This document shows, piece by piece, positions 35,875 through 47,199 of a DNA stretch of 64,000 nt. Numbering within the stretch: position 1 is the stretch's first letter; each line of letters starts with the position of its first letter. The position numbers and the translations under genes are program-made. The DNA is from Valencia hispanica (lineage: Eukaryota > Chordata > Actinopteri > Cyprinodontiformes > Valenciidae). The notes under the pieces were generated by a model. The model worked only from the letters and a program-made list of their open reading frames with translations, had not been told where the DNA came from and made no database searches. Location of the stretch: the NCBI GenBank assembly GCA_963556495.2, contig OY747722.1, forward strand, positions 19,131,501-19,195,500, written 5' to 3'.

Positions 35875-37539
35875 CTGTAGAGAACGAAAAAGAGAATTTG
35901 GTTTAAAATTAAATGTTTATCCTGATTTCGTTTTCATGAATGTAACAACATTTAAGATCGGCATCCCCGGAGTGATGTCAGCATTCACCCACTAGTTGTT
36001 AGGGCCCTGAAGACAATCCACCGCAGCAGCTTTTGTGGCTCTGTGCCTTTTTTTTCTTTTTTCTTTTGGCGTCTAGTTAAAGTTTGAGGCCAGTCCCTGA
36101 CCCTTCAACAGGAATGAAATCTCAGGATTTTTACAACTTTAGATCCCCCATGCAAACTCATATTTTGTAGCTGATTGATCAAAATGTTTTGTGGAAGTTG
36201 GATCAAATGCAGAGGCAAAAGCCGAGCAAAAATTTGTCAAAATCAGGAGTTCAATCCAAGATGGGCGACTAACCTGTTGGTTTTGGAGAATGACGTTTGG
36301 AGACTTTTAGGTAGGTCTTGGGAAGTTCTACAAGTGTACCATTTTTCATACCTTTATAATAAACCAAGGTGTATAGGGAGAGTGTTTTGAAGCATTCCAG
36401 GGGAAATCATTTGCAAACCCCTTAAAATACGTAAATTTCCAGCACGATGATGCGGCCACAAAATTTGGTGAGTTTATATATATATATGTTTAGGCCTCTG
36501 AAAAGCGAATTCATTTGCACAAAGAATAATAAACAATACAGATACAACAGGCCTTTGCAGCGCTTTCCCTGCTCGGGCCTAATAAGATAGAAAAATCTTT
36601 GATGGAGTAAAGATAGAAAGGGAGATAAAAAATGTTTGAGATAGCTTGACCAAGAGAGGTAGCAGGGCACTCAGACTGATGATGACAAATAACTCCTCTC
36701 AGTCCATTCTCACCCTGGTAGAAAAGTTACAGGAGAAAGAACAGCGTGTTCTTTCTTAACATCATCTGAACTACTGATAATGGCATTTCGGTGTACGAGG
36801 GAATGGTCAAAGGATGTCTGGAGGGGACTAAAACACTTTATACTCTGGCTCGAGTCATACAGCTGCTTGCCACAAGCATATGTTCATACTATGACATTGC
36901 ATATGCCTATCTTCTTGCGGCAGCCTAATTAATTACTGAAGAGTAATCTTTGAGTTTATTCGCCTCTAATGAACATTTGCATATTTACATTTGGCCTTTA
37001 TGCCAGTGTGCACACTTGCGTTTCACATATGCTCAGTCACACTTGTATACACATACAAACAAATTTGAAATAACCTTTCAGTTGTGATATATTGAGAGGG
37101 ATTAATGTGCTTATTAGCATAATAAGTGAACGAGGAAAGAGCGAAGTGAAAATAAAACCTTCTTTGACGTGTTGAAATGAAAATCTGCAACAGAGGGAAA
37201 CATTAATTTACTACATTTAAGTTTGCTGTAATTAAACCTTTATATTATAAACAAGCCCTTGTTTAGGATGTTCTAAACAAAAGTAGACCTGTATTAACCT
37301 TAATTTCTAATCTAAAGTTGTTAATAAAAAATGGATGTTAATTGTGTGAGCATTTACACTGTAATAACCTTGTAAAGTTTCAGTCAGGTCATTAGAATAT
37401 TAAATTTCAAAGGGGATTGCAGAAATTTTTAAATCATATTTGTCTGACAGATTTGACTGTTTTCATGTTAATGATCAATCTATCATGCATCACTGCACTG
37501 CTTGCAATTCTTTTAGGGGAGTGCAATCAGAGATTTGTG

Positions 37540-37830
37540 ATAGTCCCTCTATAATACATTCATTTTGTTGTCCTTAAGCCTTGTTGTAACTGATCTGATG
37601 GTATAATTTGGGTCATTGTCCATTTGGAAGACCCACTTAAGCCCAAGCTTTAACTTCTTGAGCTAAGATGTAGCTTCAATATTTCCACATAAGATTTGCC
37701 CCTTATATCATCCATTTTGCACAGTGTACCAGTCCCTACTGGAGTAAAGCACTCACAAACAACATATTTCTTCCACCCCTTTCCTTCAAAGTGTTCTCAG
37801 GCTCGCAAGCTTCCCCTCGAACAAGACAAG
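37540..37830 (-). mobile_element. Sleeping Beauty/SALT-type Tc1 relic
   Basis: The plus-strand text gggtcattgtccatttggaag (about 37610), caagctttaacttctt (about 37645), accagtccctactggagtaaagca (about 37728) and ggctcgcaagcttcccc (about 37800) is the complement of the central transposase region of salmonid-type Tc1 elements. About 290 bp survive, without ends or open frame. Confidence 0.7.
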
Positions 37831-38794
37831 TTGTCATCTTAAGAGCAGAGCATTTGAAGAACAATCTGCTTTGTTAGTCACTCATATTAAAAGGCACTAT
37901 TTTAGTCTCCAGTACTAATGTAAGGAACCTTTTGATTTAGATGTGTCAGTGACTGCAGAGCTTTGGATTGATTCGATTATATTTTCTGGATATGAACAAA
38001 ATCTATTTGTTTTGTAAAGAGCCTTGAAATTACATTTATTGTGAATTGTTGGCATATCAGTAAAAATAACAAAATTGAATAGGTTTTAGAAAATGAAGAC
38101 GACAGTTACTGAAATGCTTTGTCATGGCCTATTGTTTGTCATTTTTCTCTTGTTCTTTCTTCTACTGTGTTTATCTTGCACATGTTCACCCCTTTCTTAC
38201 AAGATGCAGCCACCTTAGGGCGACACGGACTGAATCCAAACCCATCTGGGCTGAGCTGAATTAACAGGACCGGAGGCCCTTTGAAATCAATATGAGCACC
38301 TATAAGGAATTAATGAGGTCCCAAAGATGAAATGCAATCCATTTTTATAGACGCCGGCCGTCTGGTGTTTGGTATTCACGTCCATTTTTGTGTTTGTTCG
38401 TGACAGTGCTGAGGTGAGGAAGCACTGAGAAGAAGTTAGTACTAAGAGTCCCTGGGAGGCAGGGCTGCATGTGTCAAGAATGAAATGTATTGTAATGTGT
38501 GCGTAGGAGCATGCAGGACAAACTACAACTCTTTGTCAGGTGTAACATCTCTGGCAGAGCTTTTGTTTTTTTTCCTGTGTGTCGCATTTGATTCTCCACA
38601 GCAGGGCAGGGAAAACCATTTTTCCTCAGCAGCACTATATTTCTCATGCCTGTTTGCACTCTAGCTCATAGAAGCCTAGCCTAACCAAACTCTTTCAGCC
38701 TGTCAAGTCCATTCAGACCCATTGTAATGGACAATACTGACTACAACAGTTGCTTTCAGACAACACACATGAAGGGAATGTCTGAAGTTAAACA

Positions 38795-38882
38795 TGGACA
38801 GGTAATTCTGTAAAGCACTTTGAGTTTCAATTGTTATATGAAAAGCGCTTTATAAATAAAGTTTGATTGATTGATTGAAGTT
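38795..38882 (+). repeat. Retroposon 3' end with (TTGA)n tail
   Basis: The stretch gtaaagcactttgagt ... aaagcgctttataaataaag, followed by gattgattgattga, is the characteristic 3' terminus of fish L2-group LINEs or dependent SINEs. Only the last ~85 bp is recognisable, so this is a severely 5'-truncated insertion. Confidence 0.7.
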
Positions 38883-39683
38883 GATCCACAGGGCTACATG
38901 CTTAAAAATTTAATCAAGAAAAAGTTACCATCAAAAGCGTACACACTTGTTGAAATGCCAGATTTTGTACAGTAAAAAGGAGTTCATAGCAAGTATTTTT
39001 AAAATATTTCCATTTCCAATGAGACATTTTTTACAGTTCAGGTGAAAATAGAAACAAGTCTGTTAGGCCTTAACTTAAAACTATTACTGGTCAAAGCAAG
39101 CTTTTTCCAGAAAAAAAGTACAGACAGATTACAAAGAAACAAAAGTTCTTATTAGACCAAAATATCAGTCAGAAAAAAAATCTGAATAACTCAATATGTA
39201 AAAAAAAAAAAAAAAAGAAGACTAGAGAATATAGAACAATGGTGACAAAACAAAAACTCAAACATTTTTTAAAAGTCAGATGGGAACTGTTTTTGAACTG
39301 GTCGATAATGAGCAACACTAAGGGTGCTGCATTGATATATGTAAAGTACCAGTTGTGTATATATTGAAACATGGTGGCGGCAGCATCAGGCTGATGAGGT
39401 GGAAATTGTAGTCCAAGCGTATAACAAAATAACCAAAACAATAAAGCTAATAAAAGGATAGCTTTACCAAAACGAAATGTCGTTTTTGCATTATCCTACC
39501 CATAGGCTACAACAGAACCGGACAGAAAATCCATGCATTGTCCTGAAGAGACACTATGAAACTGTTGGATTTTTACTCAAGGCTACCATACAGTTAGAAT
39601 CTCCTTCCAATCCATGTGTTACACATGGAATGAGGACAACTTTATTTTCAGAGCCATAACTGTTTTATTTCTGTCTGGAACAC

Positions 39684-40232
39684 AACACAGAGCTTTAGAT
39701 AAGCAGCAGTGCAGCACATCACATTTCTGACTGAGCTTCTCACAGCCAACTTGCAGCTTTTTCTGTAAAATGCCTAGTTATTAGAATTCAACAACATATA
39801 AGCAGTGTGCAAAAAATTCAGGCATGAGGAAATATTGTCTTCTATATAAAGCAAAATAATGTTTTACAGGATCATTTTAGACATCAAATACAACAATATA
39901 TACTGTGATATTGAAAGATAGAACAACACTCAAATGCACAGTAATCATATAGCAGTGACATCACCATCCTATTAAAAAACCAGTGAGCAGCAACTTAGCT
40001 TCAAAAGACTACCAAACTTAGCTAAGAAAGACAAGCAATACTTTTGTTATAACTTTACATGATAAAACACGGCACCGTAAAACATTATTGAACATATTAA
40101 GAAAATAGTCTGTGTTTAACCTTAACTGTAACATAAAACAGAGCTTTAGGTGAGCAGCAGTACAACACATCAGATTTCTGCCAGAGCTTCTCGCTGCTAA
40201 CTTACTACTTCTGCTGTAAAATGCCTAGGTGC
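39684..40232 (+). repeat. Pair of ~95-bp direct repeats 450 bp apart
   Basis: 39684-39778 and 40135-40232 share acagagcttta, gagcagcagt/aagcagcagt, cagagcttctc/tgagcttctc, and end in ctgtaaaatgcctag, with roughly 75-80% identity by eye. Both are in the same orientation. It could be an internally duplicated repeat or two fragments of the same element. Confidence 0.65.
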
Positions 40233-40309
40233 ATCAGTCAGTCACTCTCAAAACTAAGCCACTACTGCCATCTATTGGCGGAAATGAGTATTGTCTTATC
40301 TTTGTGTCT

Positions 40310-40650
40310 AAAATATAGACTATATAACTGGACGAAGCCTCTGTGACGTCACCCATAGGTTTCTGAAGAACAAAAATGAAGCCAAATGGGCGGTTCACAC
40401 CGCCGCCATCTTGGCTGCGTCATGCGTCTCGTCACTCCCAGAAAATACAAAAATGGGCAAAGAGGTGGAGCTGAGAGTGGCGCTGTGAGGGCAGTGGCGG
40501 ATGATTGACACTCTGAGCCGATGTAGCCAGGAGCTAGTCATGGAGCTAACTGAAGCTAACGGAGGTTAGCGGACGCCTTTAGCCTGAAAGCCGCGGTAGA
40601 GCAACTCTGCTACCCTCTTCCATCCAGGCTGTAAATACAATATTAAATCG
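40310..40650 (+). promoter_or_regulatory. CpG-rich repeat end / possible TE 5' exon with donor
   Basis: The segment begins tatagactatataactggac and runs into tgacgtcacccataggtttctgaag, a sequence type common at the ends of fish DNA elements. It then continues into GC-rich sequence with gccgccatcttggctgcg (about 40402). It ends in taaatcg|gtgagt (donor-like, about 40648), followed by AT-rich sequence. With the THAP-like frame 400 bp downstream, this resembles a transposon promoter and 5' untranslated exon. That role is inference. Confidence 0.35.
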
Positions 40651-41053
40651 GTGAGTTAACATTTAAATTGAAATAATTCATTCAAATGAAAATATCATTA
40701 ACTTATTGCAAGTTTTCAATAATATTTTTAACTTAGTTATTAATAGTGTATGAGATCTATTTAGTCTATGCACGAGATACATGATCAAGGTAAGTTAGTT
40801 CACATATTTATATTAATACTTGTTTGTATTTACCCTAATTGTTAGTGATTGTACTACCATGTAGGATCTCCCAGTTTAAAACTGTTCCCACAGCTATTGT
40901 AGATTATTAGCAACAGCTAATATGAATAATTTTGATCCTATTGACAATGCTGAACATCCTGGCTTTTCCAACATTACCCAGAATGCAACGCGCCTTGTCG
41001 GTGAAAACAACAGTCATTTTTGATAGCAATTTACATACGAACCTCCGCAAATC

Positions 41054-41203
41054 ATGCCTAAAAGTTGTTGTGCAGTTGGATGTTCCAACCATAATTTGCT
41101 GGAGCGGAAATTATCTTTCTTTACTTTCCCCACGATCCCTGTACAATGGAAAAAGTGGGACAGTGAACACTTAAGTGGGAAGAATAGTTTTGACTCTTGG
41201 TAA
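41054..41203 (+). pseudogene. THAP-domain fragment (P-element/THAP-type transposase N-terminus)
   Basis: A 49-codon frame starts MPKSCCAVGCSNHN, the start typical of THAP zinc-finger domains, including the C-x4-C zinc ligands. FFTFPTIPVQWKKW corresponds to the conserved hydrophobic/FP and KKW region. The domain then appears internally deleted: DSEHLSGKNSF seems to be the distal CSEHFxSGKK block with Cys replaced by Asp, joined directly to KKW. A stop follows at 41201. THAP domains are DNA-binding modules of P-element-like transposases and of host THAP proteins. This copy cannot form a normal zinc site. Confidence 0.65.
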
Positions 41204-41552
41204 AATCAGCATTATTTTGGATTTCGGAATACTTAATACGTTTAGCTTCAACCATTGTCAATATAAATGCTATTTATTGACGATGTGACCAAAAGCCATG
41301 GGCTAGCACCAAGGGCGTAAGTTTGTTAATTAATATGTTCGCCCCAGAAGAACAATGCGCAACAAACAAAACAAACGCATTTCCCTTGCAACCCTCACTG
41401 TTCTGTGCACTGTGCGCAGAAACTTCACTACAGTTCTGCTTAAAATAAATATCAGGTGTGAGACATTTCAGAGAACAGTGACATAAAAAACCTGAAGTGC
41501 GTCCATCTATTCTATCTATTCCATCCATTCTACTTTATGCACAGAATTCAGA

Positions 41553-41722
41553 TAACTGAATCAATCAAAAAAAGATTAGACTACTATGAGAGCATCTGAC
41601 TGATTATCATCTCAGACCTGAACACTCAAAGCATCGCTATCTTAGAGCTCAGTTGACAGCACCTTGGAGAGATCCGGAGGCATTGGAGCGCGTAGCTGCA
41701 ACTGACACAGACCGATGGCGGT
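41553..41722 (+). repeat. Diverged dispersed repeat, copy 2 (copy 1 at 20138-20300)
   Basis: It is collinear with 20138-20300: aatcaatcaaaaaaagatt, then a region of scattered matches, then agttgacagca, then ctgacacagaccgatggcgg. It lies between the THAP fragment and the SGNH fragment, so it may be part of the same larger element. Confidence 0.6.
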
Positions 41723-42219
41723 TTTAAATCAACCAGCGGGTTGGATCGGGATTTAATCTGGAAATAACTGCAGGTACCGGGTCGTGTTCAAAAATCATCT
41801 AAACAGGTGCGGGTTAGTAAAATTGGTTAAGTGCAGGACTCTGCAACAGTAAACTGTATAGGCTACTTTTACTGCTATACAATGCAAGAAATACAGAAAT
41901 TAGATATGAAAGGATAAATTCTTGGGGCAACAATATTTACTTTTATGCAAGTTTTCACAGTAATCGAAAGACATTACTTATTTAAGCCTCTAAAATCTAT
42001 TGAAAAACACTACCCTACGCTCCTGCTGATGGTTTGTTTTCACCGACACTATCCGCCATTTTGATTTGTGACGTAACTATGACGCTACGCCGGAATTGTC
42101 AATAGTCAATTCTGCAATGTATGATTTTTACTAATCATTTATTGAGGTCTGGGAAGGGATAAGTTGGACTTTTAGTAAGACACTTGTTTCTTTTTATACA
42201 TTTTGTTTACCAGGTCACA

Positions 42220-42850
42220 ATGGCTGCATGCCTGTCCTCCACAACAGCCAAACAAAGCAGAAAATGTAAGTACCTGTCTCCATTACTTCATGTAGAATTT
42301 TAGTATTATACTTTCAACCGATAGGCCACACCTGTGCATTAGCCATTCATTATGGTAGTTTTTTTCTCCATAGCCATTTGCATAATTGGAGACAGCTATG
42401 TCAGACATAGTTCTGAGAGAGCTGAAGAAACCATCAGAGGAAACCTCGGCCTCCTGGACGTCCGTATCTCCTGGTTTGGCTGAGGTGGAAAGGCCTTCTC
42501 CCTTTTTTTTTTCCAACCCCTGTGAAGAAGAGTAGCACTAGATGTCATCATCATCAGCTGTGGCGGAAATGACATGGGGGTGGTCAGCAGTGTCCAGTTG
42601 GTGAAGATGATGGAGGACCTGCACCAGCTTTACCTTCTCCACCCTCAGATGTCCATCATCTTCTCCTCAATCACCAAAAGGCGTCGATAGAGGGCAGGCG
42701 TAAACCCGACAAAAATAGAAAAGGCTAGGAAGTTTGTCAACAGTTTTATGGCTTCTTTTATTCCTAGTTTAAAGGGTGCCATCTTTATGCATCCTCACAT
42801 TAGACATGACAGTCCTTTTGAACAATTGATGTTAAAGGAAAAAGTATAAC
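42220..42850 (+). pseudogene. SGNH-hydrolase-domain pseudogene (TE-derived), two exons
   Basis: A short exon with ATG at 42220 ends at 42265 with a GTAAGT donor. A 108-bp intron (42266-42373) ends in a pyrimidine tract and TAG. The joined frame is in phase and gives ICIIGDSYVRHSSERAEET, with the GDS nucleophile block of SGNH esterases. Later, in other frames, come VIIISCGGNDMGVVSS (block III Gly/Asn), LHQLYLLHPQMSIIFSSITKRR, a KIEKARKFVNSFM segment, and a GAIFMHPHIRHDSPF block (about 42775-42820). A TGA at about 42480, a frame change in the T-run near 42510 and a TAG near 42690 kill it. Such SGNH modules are known from fish Ngaro/DIRS-type and CR1-type retroelements. The parent element here is not identified. 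Confidence 0.68.
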
Positions 42851-43068
42851 TATAGCCCTGATTGTTATGTCTAATGTGTTGTTGTTGTAGTTTTTTTTTA
42901 TTTTAACATTTATATCTGTTGCCCTAACACTGTTGACAAACCCAATTTACTGTACATAAGTCTCTTTTGCTTTCTGGCCCCCCTTTGTTTTTTTATCTGT
43001 GTCCCTTTCTTTTATAGAATCTTGTGTTTAAAAAAATTAATGTTTTATTCTCTATAATGACTGAAAAT

Positions 43069-43071
<3 letters not shown>

Positions 43072-43138
<67 letters not shown>
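43072..43138. repeat. (TA)n microsatellite
   Basis: About 62 bp of pure TA dinucleotides, starting after ttattttata and ending before atgtttgtct. Confidence 0.97.
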
Positions 43139-43139
<1 letters not shown>

Positions 43140-43619
43140 GTTTGTCTTGACCGTGAAGCAATCAATGCGTTATTTTAACGGTGAAATTAGCACAATTCAA
43201 TCATTTTGTCAAATAAAATCATGAAGCCCTGTTTGCCCATAGCTTTTACTAAAACTATGTGAAGTTTGAATAAATCAACATGTAAAGTAAATAAGAAATG
43301 TGATCATTTCAACCCATGTTCGACCAAGCAGTCTTATCTTAAATGCACAACATCTTAACCTGTTCAGTTTGTAGTTTCCCACCGTGGTTAACTAGCTACT
43401 TTGCTAATTAAGGAGCTCAGCTGCAGGAGCTTCATCTACAAAATAAAGTACAGAAATATTATTTTACTTACCGAAAAAAATGGAGCAGAGACTTCTTGGA
43501 CGGTCTGTTAGTGTAATCAGTACCACAGCAAGCCATCTTTGTCCAATAAGTGCACGATTTATATCTAAACACTAATAAAGTTTGTGGATACAACTGATGC
43601 TCAAGTTCAGAGAAAGGAA

Positions 43620-44092
43620 ATGGCCAAAGTCTTAACGTGACTCCCAGGCTGAAGGCCTTCCCCGGAGCAAGCAGGGGGGATAAGCAGTCTATAGCGGCAA
43701 GCTGCTAGCCACCGTTAGCCACCAGCCTAAGCGCTGACGGCTCATCCGAGACCTGTCAAACAAAAGGACACGCCCCTAATTATTCATAATTTCATGATTA
43801 AATTATGTCTAAACGGATGAGTAAGAAAAAAATTCACCCCCTTCAGAGTTGTCATGACGATAAACCTGACCTATTAAACCTAAAATGGTTTTTTGAACCA
43901 GGCTGTAAACATGTTTATTTCTGCTGTGAAGTTGGCCTTGTTAACGTGGGAGTCAATGGGAAATTGCTCCTTTCTGGAGCCAGCCCCCCAGCGGATGAGG
44001 GGTGAACTGCAATTTTTGTTACTTCCAGGTTGGCCTCAATTCTGAGCGGCAGAGTTGGCCCCTTGGTCTAAAATTATGGAGGACCGTCCCTG
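43620..44092 (+). repeat. Unclassified fish DNA-repeat end
   Basis: GC-richer sequence contains gtgggagtcaatgggaaattg (about 43946), tggagccagcccccca (about 43975) and acttccaggttggcctcaatt (about 44021), followed by ttggccccttggtc. This composite is familiar as the end of a dispersed fish DNA repeat, but I cannot name the family. It may pair with the CpG-rich end at 40310, which would bracket the THAP and SGNH fragments. The two ends are not clearly inverted copies. Confidence 0.4.
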
Positions 44093-44233
44093 CCAAAACT
44101 GACAATAAATAAATATGAGGAAATAAATGAAAATAATGAATAATGAAATCAAACATATTTGGAAATAAATGAATAAATATGTTTTTATAATTATTTCCAA
44201 ATGCATTTATTTACCAATTTATTTATATATTCT

Positions 44234-46199
44234 TGTCCATATTTATTTACTTATTTAAATATTAACTTCCACATTTATTTTCCCTTTTCCTCGCTTTATT
44301 ATTCTCTCAACTGTATTATAATGAGGGAGGCCTTTCTAACACTGGCCTAAAGCCTGATTGGTGAGCTCCGAGACTCCATAAGTTTATACAAAACTAGCTC
44401 TCTGTCTGTCACAGTTGAGATACCCGGCTGCTGGTATCTCACCGTCAGCTAAATGCTAGCTCAACACCAGGGCTGTCCCTGACTGGGAGGTCTTTTAGGA
44501 ACAACAGGTGAAAGCAGAGGTGCTTTAGACGGCAAGGGGCTGTGGCGCATAGTTAGCAAGTGAAGTCTAACCCTACCGGTCAGGGAGGTCCACTAGCCTC
44601 TGGCTTCGCGCTTTAGAGGGTAGTACCTCACAACCGAGCGCTCAGCGCGCCTTTGTGTTTGATCTGAAGTTTTCTGACAACGGTTCCCAACCACCTGTCT
44701 GTGTTTAATGTTGATTTCCCCGCTCAGTGACACAATCATTTGCTTTAGTGCACCAGCTAACAGCTGACAGGAAGCATTAGCTCTCACAAGCTAGGGAAGC
44801 AAAACATTCACTCCGTTAGAGTAATTTTGATATTGGCCCATAAAGGAGTGGTGACAATTTGCAGGTGCTTGAGTATGATGTTTAATTTATATTAATTGAA
44901 ATGCCAATGGCATTTTATTTTTGTAATTTTCTGAATAAACTTTCATTGTATTTCAAGTTTTATATATTGCTTTCAAGTTTAAGAATTGTTTTCCCCTTCA
45001 GTTTCAGATTATATTTTTTCAGATTCAGATCTTTCTAATTAAGGTAAACAAAGTTATCTAAAGTTTCTGATTTTCTTCCAGCTTCAGATCCTTTTTCTAC
45101 ACTTTCAGATTTCTGTTTTTCAGTTTCAAACTTTTGGCCCTAATGTGGTGTGGTGGGTGGGGCTACACAGAGAGGGGAGTGGAATCATGAGTGGCAGCCG
45201 AAGCAGGAGGCTGAAGACGTTCCCTCCATCATGTTGCCTTCAGGAAAAGTGGGAATGAACATTATCTATCAAACACCTCCTGCACTGTATTATTACATGG
45301 TTGGTAGAGAATGCATCAAGCGTAACCACTAAAGCTTAGTTATTGAAGCTGTTTCAGTCAGTATTGTGTACAAATTATGCTGTAAGAGTGATCAGTTCTG
45401 AGCAGTTTTCCCAACCACTACGTAATAAATATGAAACTGTAAATAACTTTTTTTACCTTAATTAGAAAGAGCTGAATCTGAAAAAATATATATCTCAAAC
45501 TGAAGGGGAAAAAATTCTTGAAAAAAACATTGAAAAATATATAATTCTGAACATTCTGAATTTGTTCAAAATAAAAACTTGACTTTCGTTTTCAGCAAAA
45601 ATTTTTTGAATTTCACATATTTATTTCAATACACAAACATTATGGCCCTGATTTAACTCCATATAATTGAGGCATGAGATGATCTTGGGATCTGGGTTAA
45701 GAATGGATTCTTTAAAACATGTAGGTACTAAGCTTAGGCAGAAGGAGATGCAGCAGCACAATGGTGGAGAATGGAGGGCCTGATGTTGTCGGGGCCAGCG
45801 GCTTTGTTCCCTGACGGTGCTCTTCACCTCCTTCTCATAGATGGTGAAGGGGGGGAGCAACTCACTAGAGGCTAGTGGACTCTCCTGCCGCAGCCCTTCG
45901 CTGTCTATAGCACTTTCACCTGTTGTTTGCAGGAGACCTCGCTGTCAGAGACAGGCATGGTGTTAAGCCAACATTTAGCAGACAGTGAGGTACCAGCAGC
46001 AGGGTATCTCAACTGTGACAAACAGGGCAGGCAGAGAGTGAGTGTTGTGTGAACTGACAGTCTCTAATCAATCAAGCTTTAGGCCAGTGTTAGAAACGTC
46101 CCCCCTTATTAGAATACAGTTGAGGGAATAATAAAGTGAGAAAAGTGACAATAAATGTAGAATGAATACAAAAATAAATAAGTAAATAAATGGTGTCCC
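44234..46199. mobile_element. Foldback-like element / ~2-kb imperfect palindrome
   Basis: The left arm (44234-44600) and right arm (45860-46199) are inverted copies. Shared blocks include catttatttacttatttaa versus its complement near 46180, then tttattattctctcaactgtatt / aatacagttgagggaataataaa, ctaacactggcctaaagc / gctttaggccagtgttag, and cacagttgagatacc / ggtatctcaactgtg. Further blocks are caacaggtgaaagc / cacctgttgtttgc and gtccactagcctct / agaggctagtggac. A second inverted pair lies inside (44990-45065 versus 45445-45535). The arms between these are not homologous. No transposase is visible and the family is unknown. Confidence 0.8.
45720..45870 (-). pseudogene. LINE reverse-transcriptase snippet inside the palindrome
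   Basis: The minus strand reads PPFTIYEKEVKSTVREQSRW, then PRQHQ in the same frame. This corresponds to the pre-finger RT region of fish LINEs (FTI-EEEV, then NPRKAAGPDN) with a frameshift through the AAGPDN block. Only about 100 bp is recognisable. It occupies the right arm but has no counterpart in the left arm, so it entered or was lost asymmetrically. Confidence 0.5.
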
Positions 46200-47136
46200 A
46201 TATAAAGTAGGGAAAGTTTGAAAAATCCAGTGCAGAATAACACAAACTAAGATTAACTAAAAAGATTAATACAATTTATTAACTGTTTAAAGTTAATGGT
46301 GCCACAGAGGCCTACCTTAGACCTCTTACAAGAGTATTTCTAAATGATGTTGGTGCCCTCACCCAGAAAAAATAAATTAATTAATACATAAAAATGAAAC
46401 AGTTTTTTTAACAGTAAGAGAGGGGGCTGAACTAATCCAGAAAACCTTTTTTAAATGTTATCTCTAGCACATTTCGTTTCCTTGTCTTCATACCTTAATG
46501 TGCCTTGCTTTATTTCATTCAGAGTCCAATATACGGCAAGTGCTGATGTAATGAATTTCCTCTCTGCATCAATGCTGACTTAATATATTTACTAAACCAC
46601 TTAGGACTTCATTTTCTGAAAGCTAACTTGTCAAAACAAAGTGATCTAAAGCTGTTTCCTCCTAAGATGTTAAAGGTCTTGCTGCTCAATAGATCCATTA
46701 GGGTCTTTCTTGTCATACCTCACTAAGCTGGGAATGGTGGTTACTGTATTTAAGTTTGCATTATGGAGTATATATATCTACACAGTATCAGTAAAGTCTA
46801 TCACTCCAAAACACAGGAAGTTTTCTGTCTTTTTTCCCTTCTCGTGACTGTTTCAAACAGGCCAAACGACTGTCAAATTTATTCCCTACTCAGCATGAAA
46901 TAGATAGCAAGCAGTAAACTGGATGGGCTCCTCTCTTGCCCTGAGGAAACCTGCTAAGGTGCTATGCTTGTCTACATTCTCATCAGTTTAAGTAATGACA
47001 GGGCTCCACTCTGACAGCTTGACAGATATATATGTCACCCAATTGGGCAGTTGTACAAAAAAAGTGACCACAACCAGGAAATTCTTCAAGACGACTAGGT
47101 TTGGAGTTCTAAGTGTTCTTTGTGTGCGAGTGTAGT

Positions 47137-47138
<2 letters not shown>

Positions 47139-47196
<58 letters not shown>
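47139..47196. repeat. (TA)n microsatellite abutting a Tc1 end
   Basis: About 57 bp of TA repeats immediately precede the left end of a Tc1-like element. They fit either a TA-target insertion into the array or expansion of a TA target duplication. Confidence 0.97.

Positions 47197-47199
<3 letters not shown>

Noticed and set aside
39370..39396. gaaacatggtggcggcagcatca, resembling a Tc1 transposase core word
   Set aside because: It is only about 23 bp with no supporting flanking similarity, so it is not listed as an element.
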